From: Cyanobacteria bacterium SIG26 | GTDB taxonomy: Bacteria; Cyanobacteriota; Vampirovibrionia; Gastranaerophilales; Gastranaerophilaceae | Assembly (NCBI GenBank): GCA_015152555.1 | Contig: SUTS01000001.1 | Span: forward strand, 206,506-270,505 | Length of the DNA stretch: 64,000 nt | Reading direction: 5' to 3' | Part shown: positions 46,901 through 54,169 of the stretch, piece after piece | How the letters are laid out: each line of letters starts with the position of its first letter | Position numbering within the stretch: the first letter of the stretch is position 1 | Notes under the pieces: model-generated | What the model saw: only the letters and a program-made list of their open reading frames with translations | What the model was told of the DNA's origin: nothing | Databases searched by the model: none | Position numbers and translations under genes: made by a program

Positions 46901-47434
46901 AGCTTTTTCTGAATCTTTAATATATTTTTTAGCTTTATCTTTTAAACTATCAATAGAATTATCCTCACCATCATCACCATCAACTTCACCACTTGTTGAT
47001 ACAGCATTAACATCAGCCTGTTGCATAGAATGTGCCCATTTTAAAACATCGTCAGGAATTTTTACACCATTATTTTCCATTTCGATAATTTCTTCATAAG
47101 AATAAATAGCCCATTCAGGATCAGGTATACCCATAAATGCAATTCGAGAGTCAAAAATTGACTTCATACCATTAACAACAGCCTCATAGCGTTCTTGTAA
47201 GGCAAATTGAATATAATCCTGATCAGACAACATCAAATCGCCTAGTTCACCGTTATCTGTATAATACGCAGTGTTATATCCCTTCAAAGCTTCAGCTCTG
47301 GCAACAATTTCTTCTGAATATTTTTCAGCCAAATCATCATTAATATCAACAGGAGCTACCGGTCCTTTTGTTTTATCAAGGTATTCCCAGTAGGTAACAT
47401 ATTTGCCTTTATTAGTATTGTCAACTTTTGCCAT
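43904..47434 (-). CDS. Unknown 1176-aa protein with duplicated hydrophobic domains and coiled coils
   Basis: Not recognised. The N-terminal region (about 1-150) is soluble and acidic; long coiled coils follow (about 165-310 and 410-500). A hydrophobic block (about 575-660, GVGTTSLGIVTTAIGDAV) is followed by a Ser/Thr/Ala/Asp-rich low-complexity linker (about 660-830), a second coiled coil (about 860-970) and a second hydrophobic block (about 985-1080, VGAPTTALGVLGTVLGNQQL) that resembles the first. The C-terminus is basic. The arrangement looks like an internal duplication of coiled coil plus Gly/Ala-rich hairpin, as in membrane-active translocators, but there is no signal peptide and no such assignment is made. 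Single gene, ended by the terminator shared with adhE. Confidence 0.78.
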   Translation of the reverse strand: MAKVDNTNKGKYVTYWEYLDKTKGPVAPVDINDDLAEKYSEEIVARAEALKGYNTAYYTDNGELGDLMLSDQDYIQFALQERYEAVVNGMKSIFDSRIAFMGIPDPEWAIYSYEEIIEMENNGVKIPDDVLKWAHSMQQADVNAVSTSGEVDGDDGEDNSIDSLKDKAKKYIKDSEKAVEDTNAQFETYKEKAQEAMQLKKAKQDTYKAEMDEIAKMTDEWKALNEKSKSGQLSKAENKRLQELAKKINGQNGTVMKEMQAADAQLDSFLESFNGLDAKIQENMVLISDTEKAAKDLLDLEKSFTGEFIPVALTERAADSGLLINPLQGAKGDSIAEVAMEAAQDLTECNDAVSSVVYDSENTELTQFATEYTKAATETEENTKETMGEAFNQASPENKPKDKVDSGIPIIFSFANSMYATAKTLATTIELKSQDKKMMSRKKSLVKELHQSDKEIKTVNKEIAATQSTQESNASEEEAFLAKLDEIKGQQSNEEMTSESEGEGGVTSSATNETEEICTNLESLDNENDQATKGLQKAVGKSLAVSKKSQNLSKLLRGESVDLEKQKKVSVKTAEDTMIVGVGTTSLGIVTTAIGDAVCATAYTMLMSVYPPTVLAGAQLLQQGLLLLALGRLEMTTGITASVTGATTLAVAANVDDDLQESESTQKETTQLAKENQQVVKTASAVVVNDDGNAAETLSANAPTTSSTTSDASATTDVAPAATVDMVPMVKTQMATAGSSDEGDSAESTTDTNEATVPTTSDMTDSSNNGTTGGNTSNTANTKADTVTTGTTGGVVAEGSVAQEASANEGAEEEGRDDKLIYAPGIAGCYSVAAANTAAIAGVLADKKEMDKDKRAYLNNLKSMETISKNLERQEALLTKIHEKLALKADSLTGKIEESNAIITDAGENGEQDKVAVAQIDAQNASNELTTVEKGAKTTSFDSAVAKGNKQITALDKDANVIKNGLNKYEKSLDNLSKVSIGALAVGAPTTALGVLGTVLGNQQLATGTQYMIRAALLPTVGLFEGIRAYYIAMGTASLAKGTHNVTFGALNIAAGSTALASGAAGLAVRSDAKGHKKEVEAEFKAGLPKSKEGKGIVRQSLQSVRAASNETNSKLAGVPEVATSSAAASANTNTANSYESDDKVDRKLARFNNDSIIESKKKKKKVQGVSASARG

Positions 47435-47750
47435 ATTGCCCTTGATCCTTTAGTATCACACATGTAAAATATCGGCATTTTTTGGCAAAAACTTTAAAAA
47501 ATCGGCAAATAAGAACAGATATATTTACATTTCTTTACAAGAAATTGAAAATAAATTTTAAAATATTACCGTACCAAAATAGTATAAACAGATTCTAATT
47601 TTTTATTTTTATGCGTAATTTGTTATTTTAATTTATGCTACTAACGTAACATAACTAATCCCTGTCTAGTTAATATGTTGTATCATAAATGTATTTTTAA
47701 ATTTCGTTATCTGAGATTTTAATTTTAACTGTCTATTTATAATTGCAAAT
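47435..47750. other. Non-coding AT-rich gap
   Basis: About 315 bp between the 1176-aa gene and the tRNA unit. It must hold the promoter of the 1176-aa gene (minus strand), but I see no convincing -35/-10 pair, and no gene or repeat beyond a short duplicated TGCCGAT word near 47480-47515. Confidence 0.5.
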
Positions 47751-47788
47751 AAAAAAGCCCAAAACCATAACGGTTTGAGCTTTAAATT
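47751..47788 (-). terminator. Terminator of the tRNA-Ser gene
   Basis: AAAGCCCAAAACC (47755-47767) pairs with CGGTTTGAGCTTT region (47771-47783), allowing G-T pairs. On the minus strand it is followed by TTTTTTATTT. Confidence 0.7.
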
Positions 47789-47877
47789 CGGAAAAGGTGG
47801 GATTTGAACCCACGGTACAGGTAACCCCATACAACACCTTAGCAGGGTGCCGCCTTAAGCCACTCGGCCACTTTTCC
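47789..47877 (-). tRNA. tRNA-Ser (anticodon GCU)
   Basis: On the minus strand the acceptor stem GGAAAAG (47877-47871) pairs with CTTTTCC (47796-47790) and G47789 is the discriminator. The D arm GCCGAGTGGCTTAAGGC, an anticodon arm with loop CTGCTAA (anticodon GCU), a long class II variable arm and the T arm GTGGGTTCAAATCCCAC are all present. It reads AGC/AGU serine codons. The 3' CCA is not encoded. Confidence 0.97.
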
Positions 47878-47995
47878 ATCGGCATAATCTGGCTAAGAGA
47901 TTACATAAATCAGTCTAGCACAAATATTTATTTTTGAAAAGGTATTTTAAAAAAATTTTTATACGTTATAATATTATCAATTAGAGAGGTATTTT

Positions 47996-48511
47996 ATGAT
48001 TGAAATGAAAGTTATGGGTATTGCCCTTGATACAAGAACAGGTTCACCTATCGTTGTTCTTCACGATAAAGACAATAGGCGTGCTTTACCTATCTGGATT
48101 GGTTCTGCTGAGGCAAGTTCTATTATTAGAAAAATAGAAAATCTGACAGTTACACGCCCTATGACACATGATCTTATCATTAGCATTGTCGATAAATCAG
48201 GTTATAAAATTTCTAAAGTTGAAATTAATGACGTAGAAAAAGAAACTTACTACGCCACAATATTCCTTGAAAACGATAAGGGAGAACAAATTGAAATTGA
48301 CTCAAGACCTTCTGATGCTATAGCTGTTGCCATTAGAATCGAAGCACCTATTTTTGTCACGGCTAATGTATTATCTAACGGTTCTGTTTCTACAGATAGC
48401 GCCAAAGACGCTCAAGAAGCTGAAGAATTTAAAAACTTTGTTCAAAGTATTAAACCTTCTGATTTCGCGCGTCTTATGAAGGATTCTGATCACCACGAAA
48501 GTGATCAATAA
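47996..48511 (+). CDS. Bifunctional nuclease family protein (DUF151/BFN)
   Basis: 171 aa. The N-terminal 130 residues match the BFN domain: VMGIALDTRTGSPIVVLHD, ALPIWIGSAEASSI, RPMTHDLI and IDSRPSDAIAVAIRIEAPIFV (about 100-120). Plant and bacterial members are reported to cut both DNA and RNA; the fold is also widespread in cyanobacteria. The final 40 residues are acidic and His/Ser-rich. GAGAGG ribosome site and a TATAAT box about 30 bp upstream. The stop codon lies in a TGATCAC/GTGATCA hairpin (48488-48507). Confidence 0.9.
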   Translation: MIEMKVMGIALDTRTGSPIVVLHDKDNRRALPIWIGSAEASSIIRKIENLTVTRPMTHDLIISIVDKSGYKISKVEINDVEKETYYATIFLENDKGEQIEIDSRPSDAIAVAIRIEAPIFVTANVLSNGSVSTDSAKDAQEAEEFKNFVQSIKPSDFARLMKDSDHHESDQ

Positions 48512-48627
48512 CAAAAACTTTATATCATATCATATTTGAGGATTGTTAATTTTGTAACAATTCTCTTTTTTTTTGAAATCAAGGCTTTGAAAATAACTTT
48601 ATTAATTCAAGAAAGAGAGATAATAAA

Positions 48628-48834
48628 ATGTTGAATTCGATTAAAGAAGTTCAAAGACACTATACCTACGCGGTCCAACCTGTTCAACTATTTGAAACAG
48701 GACAAACTAAACACATAAAAAAAAGTTCATCTGACTTCCTGATGAAAGACCAAATGAACTTGTACGGTTACAACTTACTTCATCCGAATGTTTCGAATTC
48801 TTCATCAGGAAGTAAGCTTGATTTTTTGGGTTAA
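48628..48834 (+). CDS. Small 68-aa protein
   Basis: Unknown family. Hydrophilic, without membrane segments; serine, lysine and leucine-rich. GAGAGAT 7-13 bases before the ATG is a plausible ribosome site. The stop codon interlocks with that of the converging 73-aa gene (4-bp overlap at TTAA), so no terminator separates them. Confidence 0.6.
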   Translation: MLNSIKEVQRHYTYAVQPVQLFETGQTKHIKKSSSDFLMKDQMNLYGYNLLHPNVSNSSSGSKLDFLG

Positions 48835-49052
48835 GCTACCCAAAACTTTGTTGGGCAATCAGTACCCAATAATTTGTTTGCGTTACACCAATCAGCAACT
48901 TCCGGAGCTCTTTCATACGGTATTGAGGCATACCCTGTGGTCTTATAAGACTGAGTAGTTTGTGCTCCATTTACTGATGTAGCTTGCGCAGATTTAACAC
49001 TCGAAGTGCCTGAAAATGCATTTATTAAATTTTTTCCAAATTCAACAGCCAT
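48831..49052 (-). CDS. Small 73-aa protein
   Basis: Unknown family. Ser/Thr/Ala-rich first half, then a helix with conserved-looking residues (YERAPEVADWCNANKLL, GTDCPTKFW) and two cysteines near the C-terminus that could bind metal or form a disulfide. No signal peptide. CAGGGAA ribosome site. Its 3' end overlaps the converging 68-aa gene by four bases. Confidence 0.62.
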   Translation of the reverse strand: MAVEFGKNLINAFSGTSSVKSAQATSVNGAQTTQSYKTTGYASIPYERAPEVADWCNANKLLGTDCPTKFWVA

Positions 49053-49146
49053 AATTTTTCCCTGGTTTTCCCTTATATTATAATAAAGTATTTTTGATTA
49101 CAAAAATTGCGCATTAAACATAGATGAATTAATATTTCTTTACAAA

Positions 49147-49308
49147 TCACAACAAGAAAAAATTATTTGCATAATTCGGCTTGAATATTTGCTTATTTAA
49201 ATTAAGACTTTTAATCTTTGTGGGGTATGATTGTTCCTTCTTAATTTTAAACTTTGAAAGACCAACCGCAGGTACTTCATCTTTGAAAAAAAATTTTAAT
49301 AGTTCCAT
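49147..49308 (-). CDS. Small basic 53-aa protein
   Basis: Unknown family. Lysine- and phenylalanine-rich (MELLKFFFKDEVPAVGLSKF, about 1-20), then a basic, asparagine-rich tail. The start at 49308 is chosen because AGGAAG lies nine bases upstream; the longer frame has no ribosome site. Divergent from the DUF1858 gene across about 75 bp. Confidence 0.55.
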   Translation of the reverse strand: MELLKFFFKDEVPAVGLSKFKIKKEQSYPTKIKSLNLNKQIFKPNYANNFFLL

Positions 49309-49385
49309 AATTCTACTTCCTTTTTGTTTTTTGTGTATAATATGTTTAAGGTATATCACTAAAAAGTCAAATAGGAGATAAAATT

Positions 49386-49592
49386 ATGTCAGAAAAAGTT
49401 ACTAAAGAAATGAACATTTTAGAAATCGCACAAAAATACCCTGAAAGTATTGAAGTATTCAGAAAATACGGATTAGGTTGCTTAGGATGTGCGGCAGCAA
49501 GATTTGAAAACTTAGAAGCTGGTGCTAAAGTACACGGATTTGATCCTGATGAAATGGTTGCTGATATTAATGCGTTAATTGATGCTGAATAA
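49386..49592 (+). CDS. DUF1858 small cysteine-motif protein
   Basis: 68 aa. The whole protein is one DUF1858 domain: an N-terminal helix (MNILEIAQKYPESIEVFRKYG), the C-x2-C motif GCLGCAA (about 37-43) and the helical end FDPDEMVADINALIDAE. Members occur alone or fused to hybrid-cluster and sulfur-transfer proteins in anaerobes and are thought to take part in redox or iron-sulfur chemistry. AGGAGAT ribosome site nine bases before the ATG; strong terminator after it. Confidence 0.9.
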   Translation: MSEKVTKEMNILEIAQKYPESIEVFRKYGLGCLGCAAARFENLEAGAKVHGFDPDEMVADINALIDAE

Positions 49593-49610
49593 ATTATAAT
49601 AAAATTTTGA

Positions 49611-49645
49611 ACGCGCCGGATGAATATCATCCGGCGCGTTTTTGT
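49611..49645. terminator. Strong bidirectional terminator
   Basis: ACGCGCCGGATGA (49611-49623) pairs with TCATCCGGCGCGT (49627-49639) around ATA, followed by TTTTTG. Confidence 0.94.
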
Positions 49646-49672
49646 AGATCTGCATATATATAGTTTGTTTTA

Positions 49673-51778
49673 TTATTTTGCTAAAAATCCTGCCATTGTA
49701 GGTGTTTGAGTCGCAATATATCTTGAAGCATTCAACTCCGCTTGCTCTTTTGATGCTTTATCTTGTTCAATTCTTTTTGCTGTCATTTTTTCGCAATAAT
49801 GAGTCAAATACATAATCAAACCAGGTACAAGTGCCAATGTTGACAAGAATCCAAACGTACTATTGCAAGTTTTTGCCTTATTCAATAGACCATTTTGATC
49901 TTGGAATAATTTATATAATTTCTTCATCAAAGCATTTTTACTTTCATCTGTTGATTTTAATGCGCCTTCAATATCATTACCCACCTCTTTTACAAAGTTT
50001 TTATGAGCAGTTTTAAGCGCTTGCTTAATATCAACATCAGTGGCATCTGCATAAGTTTTTCCACTAACTTCTTTTAAAATACTTTCAACAGTTTGTTTTA
50101 TTTTTGAATCTTGAGCAAATGCTTTTTTAATATTACCGCCACTTTGCTCGACAAAATCAACAAAACCTTCTATTCCACCCTTATATTGATGAATGTTTGT
50201 ATACTTCGAATCTAATTCTTTCGTCGATAATACGTGATGCTTGCTATCACTTGGAGCAAAATATCCAATTACCTTTTGTAAGAAACTATCATCGTCCATA
50301 TTTTTTCTGTTTAATGCAAGACCGGTTACTTTTGTAAATCCATCAGAAAACACTCTTGCTAAAGCATTAGCACCAAATAACAACGCAGTAAAACTGGTTA
50401 AATCACGGACTACAATTTCTTTGTAATCATATTTATCTTGAGCATTTGAAAGCCTAGGAGGGATACAAAAACCGTACAATAAAGTCGCCATAGCACTTCC
50501 CGAAATTATCGGACCATTAAGCTCAAAAATATCTGAAATTGATTTTGCACTCTTACTATTGATAACTTTATGACCTGTTTTTTCTAAAAATCCTGAAATA
50601 CCTGTAAATGCAACGTCTTTTGCAGGTTTAGGTGCTTTATCAGATACAGCAACATTTTCTTTTGATGAAACGTGATTATGTTTATCATCAAGTGCCGGAT
50701 TACCTTTTAATCCCATATTATAAAGTTTTGGGATTTGAGTATAAAAGGCAGCTACAGTACCAAAAATTCCCAAGTTTGTTAAAATTCTTGAACCCATTCT
50801 TCTATGAGTGAAATTTTTAACAAAAGTTTCAACTTGTTCAGGAGTTACACTATCTTTAAAAGATTTTTTAGCATTATTTACTACATCACCAAAATAATCT
50901 CTCATAGCGCCCGATAACTCGCCTATAGAACCGCCTTTGATTTTACCATCAGAACAAACTAACCTTATAGATGTTTCATCAACAATTCCGCCAATTTTAT
51001 TTTTCTTTAACAACATGAAATCATCTTCAATAGATGAAACACTAGCAATTTTTGCCTTACGTTCTTTTTTACTTAACGTTTTATCAGACAAGATTTTTTC
51101 AATTTCGACTTGTTTTTCGGCATACGATTTTGCAACTTTCAATACCTCATCATCAGTCATTTTTTCAGCATCAGAAAGCGCAGGATTAATTGTATTGTTA
51201 ATTACTGTTTTATAGACATTTTCATAAAATACCTTTTTATCCGCAGTGCCGGCTTTTATTGCATCTAAGTTTTCTTTTGCAAAATCAGTAAATGTAGATC
51301 TGAAACTGTCAATATAATTCAATTTTACATTGTTACCTGAACCACATTTTTTGTTAATCACATGCAACATAGCTAAAGGAATAACAAATGCACTAGGACC
51401 GGTAATAACTTCTCTAACACCTTCTTTACGTGCATATTCCCAATTCAATTCACGTTTTGGTTCACCTTTTTTGTTAAGAATTACATTTCCATTTTCATCC
51501 TTTTTCTCTTTACCACCACGAACAAGCCCTTTACCTACGCGAGGCAAAATAAAACCTATACCGTCTTGGATAATAAACGAAGCAGCAAACCCACCGGCTG
51601 CAATAAAATCCATTAATTTAACAACAACGTTTGGGGAAGGATAACTTCCTTGAAATGAAACTTGTTTAACAGGTTTCAATTGATTGGAGCAATGCATGGG
51701 ATTATGTTGTACCGACGAAGCGGACAACTTTTTCAACCCTTTATTTTCAATATTCTGTTTAATTGGTTTTACTGACAT
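49673..51778 (-). CDS. 701-aa protein with VSFQG motif and several membrane segments
   Basis: Unknown family. VSFQG lies at 40-44 behind a Lys/Asn/Ser-rich N-terminus, and a second match, VAFTG, occurs mid-protein (about residue 390). Hydrophobic helices are seen at about 52-70, 108-120, 333-350 and near the C-terminus (FLSTLALVPGLIMYLTH), with helical, charged segments between. No classical signal peptide. It is the largest protein in the window, beside the GH77-like protein, to carry the motif. AGGGAA ribosome site; monocistronic, ended by the terminator at 49611-49645. Confidence 0.76.
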   Translation of the reverse strand: MSVKPIKQNIENKGLKKLSASSVQHNPMHCSNQLKPVKQVSFQGSYPSPNVVVKLMDFIAAGGFAASFIIQDGIGFILPRVGKGLVRGGKEKKDENGNVILNKKGEPKRELNWEYARKEGVREVITGPSAFVIPLAMLHVINKKCGSGNNVKLNYIDSFRSTFTDFAKENLDAIKAGTADKKVFYENVYKTVINNTINPALSDAEKMTDDEVLKVAKSYAEKQVEIEKILSDKTLSKKERKAKIASVSSIEDDFMLLKKNKIGGIVDETSIRLVCSDGKIKGGSIGELSGAMRDYFGDVVNNAKKSFKDSVTPEQVETFVKNFTHRRMGSRILTNLGIFGTVAAFYTQIPKLYNMGLKGNPALDDKHNHVSSKENVAVSDKAPKPAKDVAFTGISGFLEKTGHKVINSKSAKSISDIFELNGPIISGSAMATLLYGFCIPPRLSNAQDKYDYKEIVVRDLTSFTALLFGANALARVFSDGFTKVTGLALNRKNMDDDSFLQKVIGYFAPSDSKHHVLSTKELDSKYTNIHQYKGGIEGFVDFVEQSGGNIKKAFAQDSKIKQTVESILKEVSGKTYADATDVDIKQALKTAHKNFVKEVGNDIEGALKSTDESKNALMKKLYKLFQDQNGLLNKAKTCNSTFGFLSTLALVPGLIMYLTHYCEKMTAKRIEQDKASKEQAELNASRYIATQTPTMAGFLAK

Positions 51779-51993
51779 ATTCCCTACTATATTACACAGA
51801 TCTACACAGTTTAAAAAACAACAAATTTACATAAATTGCCATTTTTTCGGATAATGTTTCAAAACTTTTACAATCCATAAGATTTAAAACAAGTGTACTT
51901 ATTATACTTAATCCAAACAAAAATAGCAATATCCATTACTACAACCATAATAGAATTGTAACATTACTATACAATTAGGGATTGATTATTCTT

Positions 51994-52425
51994 TTATTTA
52001 TAAGTCCCGACTTTTCTTCCATATTTATCATATTCGGTTATTTTGCCGGAAGAATCTTTTTTAAAAGACCCAGTTTTTCTTCCATATTCATCATATTTTG
52101 TAGTTACACCACCAGATCCTGTCTTATAACTACCCGTTTTTCTGCCATACTCATCATATTCATTATAGCCTGTTGAGGTTTCTCTAAAAGAACCTGTCTT
52201 TCTGCCATATTTGTCATAAACATTATAACCCGATGAAGTTTCACGATATGAACCTGTTTTGGCACCATATCTATCATAAGAATTATAACCTGATGAAGTT
52301 TCACGGTATGAGCCTGATTTAACTCCGTAACGATCGTATGAATTGTAATCCGCATAACAAACATCCACACCAAACGCCAACATGCCCAAAATCATCATTA
52401 AAACCGTAGAAAATTTCTTCATCAA
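51994..52425 (-). CDS. Secreted tandem-repeat protein (YDxYGxKxGSY repeats)
   Basis: 143 aa. A signal peptide (about 1-25, STVLMMILGMLAFGVDVCYA) leads into six repeats of about 20-23 residues with the core Y-D-[RKE]-Y-G-x-K-[TSV]-G-[ST]-[YF]; the first three also share RETSSGYN. The period and aromatic/Gly content resemble cell-surface beta repeats such as YD- or RHS-type or glucan-binding units. The mature protein is basic and could coat the cell surface. AAGGAGGT ribosome site. Single gene. Confidence 0.8.
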   Translation of the reverse strand: MMKKFSTVLMMILGMLAFGVDVCYADYNSYDRYGVKSGSYRETSSGYNSYDRYGAKTGSYRETSSGYNVYDKYGRKTGSFRETSTGYNEYDEYGRKTGSYKTGSGGVTTKYDEYGRKTGSFKKDSSGKITEYDKYGRKVGTYK

Positions 52426-52469
52426 GACCTCCTTACACCACTATAACGAAACCAAACAAATTTTGTTCA

Positions 52470-52505
52470 AAAACAGATGGCTGCCGGGAAACCTGCAGCC
52501 ACCAT
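52470..52505 (-). terminator. Terminator of the classical rubrerythrin gene
   Basis: TGGCTGC (52478-52484) pairs with GCAGCCA (52495-52501) around a 10-nt loop; on the minus strand TCTGTTTTTG follows. Confidence 0.75.
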
Positions 52506-52510
52506 TTTAT

Positions 52511-53050
52511 CTAGTAATTTTTAGGTTTTTCAAAGAAATAACTTTTTGGGTGCGCACATAACGGACAAAGTTCTATTGCTTCTTTACCGCAATATGAATA
52601 TCCGCAATTACCGCATTCCCAAACAATTTCAGACTCTTTTTTAAAGACTTTATCTTCTTTGATATTTGCGTACAATTTTCTATATCTTTCTTCGTGATCT
52701 TTTTCAACTTTTGCTACATTTTCAAACAATAATGCAATCTCATCAAACCCTTCTTCTCTTGCATCTTTTGCAAAATTAGCATACATATCGGTCCATTCAT
52801 AATTTTCACCATTTGCTGCATCCTCCAAATTTGTTAAAGTATCAGCAATTTTTCCGCCATGCAATAATTTAAACCAAATTTTGGCATGCTCTTTTTCATT
52901 ATTTGCAGTTTCTTCAAAAATTCTGCTAATTTGAACATAACCGTCTTTTTTAGCCTTTGAAGCATAATAAGTATATTTATTACGAGCCTGAGACTCTCCT
53001 GCAAAAGCCGTCATCAAATTCTGTTCTGTTTTTGAACCTTTTAATTCCAT
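52511..53050 (-). CDS. Classical rubrerythrin
   Basis: 179 aa. The N-terminal ferritin-like diiron domain has [28 protein letters not shown], and EKDHEERY iron ligands; the C-terminal rubredoxin domain has CGNCGYS (about 145-151) and [11 protein letters not shown] (about 161-171). It reduces hydrogen peroxide in anaerobes using electrons passed through the rubredoxin iron. AAAGGAG ribosome site. The domain order is opposite to that of the enzyme at 35259-35795. Confidence 0.95.
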   Translation of the reverse strand: MELKGSKTEQNLMTAFAGESQARNKYTYYASKAKKDGYVQISRIFEETANNEKEHAKIWFKLLHGGKIADTLTNLEDAANGENYEWTDMYANFAKDAREEGFDEIALLFENVAKVEKDHEERYRKLYANIKEDKVFKKESEIVWECGNCGYSYCGKEAIELCPLCAHPKSYFFEKPKNY

Positions 53051-53141
53051 ATAAAACTCCTTTCTCTTTGTTTGATTATTTTAGCACATTCCATTAAAAT
53101 TTTGCAAGGTATAAAAGAATAATTTATGCTATATTATAGTT

Positions 53142-53417
53142 ATGAATAATATGGAATTAAACAACTACACACAAAAAACAATAACAACTTTTTTTACGGA
53201 AATTCTTGAGCTGGAAAACCAAGAAGCACAAGATAACGCAACCATAATTAAAGAATCAATGAGTAAAAACGCGCTTACAAAACTTACACATTTTTTTGAC
53301 TACATAATCCAATGTACAAATAAAGACTCAAACAATTCACACTGTCAAAACAGAAACTCAGAATGTTCAAACTCAATCGGATGCTCATCTTGTTGCGGAA
53401 ATTGCAACAAAGACTAA
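53142..53417 (+). CDS. Small 91-aa protein with cysteine-rich C-terminus
   Basis: Unknown family. The first 60 residues are two helices without membrane character; the last 35 carry eight cysteines and a histidine, ending SNSIGCSSCCGNCNKD, a likely metal site. The ATG lies just after AT-rich -10-like sequence (TATATT 53130-53135), with no ribosome site, so the leader is absent or very short. Its stop interlocks with that of the HAD gene (4-bp overlap, opposite strand). Confidence 0.62.
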   Translation: MNNMELNNYTQKTITTFFTEILELENQEAQDNATIIKESMSKNALTKLTHFFDYIIQCTNKDSNNSHCQNRNSECSNSIGCSSCCGNCNKD

Positions 53418-54169
53418 TTAAAACGAATTTCTGACAAAGAATCAACAACAAAATCACAAGTCTTAAGAAGTTTACATTTATTAATCTGGCCGGTTGCAAC
53501 AAGTATTACCTTATTTATTCCTGCATTTCGCGCCGAAATATAATCCATTGGAGCATCCCCTATCATAACAGTATTCTGCGGATTTACATTCAATTTTTGC
53601 AAAGCTAATTTTGTCGGCTCACCACTTTCTTTTGTATATGGCGAACTTTCTCGTCCGATGACAACTTCAAAAAGCTCATCCCAACCATAATATTTTAAAG
53701 TCATTTTAGCTGACTCTACAGAATCAGAAGTTACAACACCTAATTTAACGCCCTTTTGATTCAATAACTTTATAAATTCAATCGCTTCAGCTATTGGTTT
53801 TGTATATTTCTGCATATTTTTATAAAAATCTTCACTAACCTTGTCAAAAATATCTACCAAAACCTCGTCAGTTGTATCTACACCAAATTGGGTTAAATTC
53901 CTTCTAAAGATTTCAATAATTTTTGATCTGGAATACAACGCCGTAATACCATCCGACAACATCTTACCACTATTTACATCATAACCTAAGTACAAACACA
54001 ACTCACTAAAAAGATTATCAGATAACCCAAAACGATTAATAACTTCCAAAGCTCTTAATTCTGTCATCTTGCCCCAGAAATAATGTAAATCAATGAAAGT
54101 CCCGTCTTTGTCAAACAAAATAGCTTCTACATTATCAAAACACCAATCCTTTGTGACAAGATTAATCAT
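53414..54169 (-). CDS. HAD-superfamily hydrolase, phosphoglycolate-phosphatase-like
   Basis: 251 aa. HAD motifs: I, AILFDKDGTFID (about 17-28, nucleophile and acid Asp); II, GVVTSDSVES; III, a Lys in YTKESGEP; IV, VMIGDAPMDYISARNAG (about 201-217). A helical cap of type C1 lies between motif I and II. Acts on small phosphorylated metabolites; substrate unknown. Its start overlaps the end of ldpA by eight bases, so the pair is co-translated, which ties it functionally to that Fe-S protein. Confidence 0.88.
   Translation of the reverse strand: MINLVTKDWCFDNVEAILFDKDGTFIDLHYFWGKMTELRALEVINRFGLSDNLFSELCLYLGYDVNSGKMLSDGITALYSRSKIIEIFRRNLTQFGVDTTDEVLVDIFDKVSEDFYKNMQKYTKPIAEAIEFIKLLNQKGVKLGVVTSDSVESAKMTLKYYGWDELFEVVIGRESSPYTKESGEPTKLALQKLNVNPQNTVMIGDAPMDYISARNAGINKVILVATGQINKCKLLKTCDFVVDSLSEIRFN

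Noticed and set aside
48488..48507. Hairpin TGATCAC/GTGATCA as terminator of the bifunctional nuclease gene
   Set aside because: It lies in the last coding codons and has no following T-run.
52000..52360. CRISPR-like direct repeats of about 60 bp
   Set aside because: The repeats are in frame and encode a secreted YDxYG tandem-repeat protein; there are no unique spacers.
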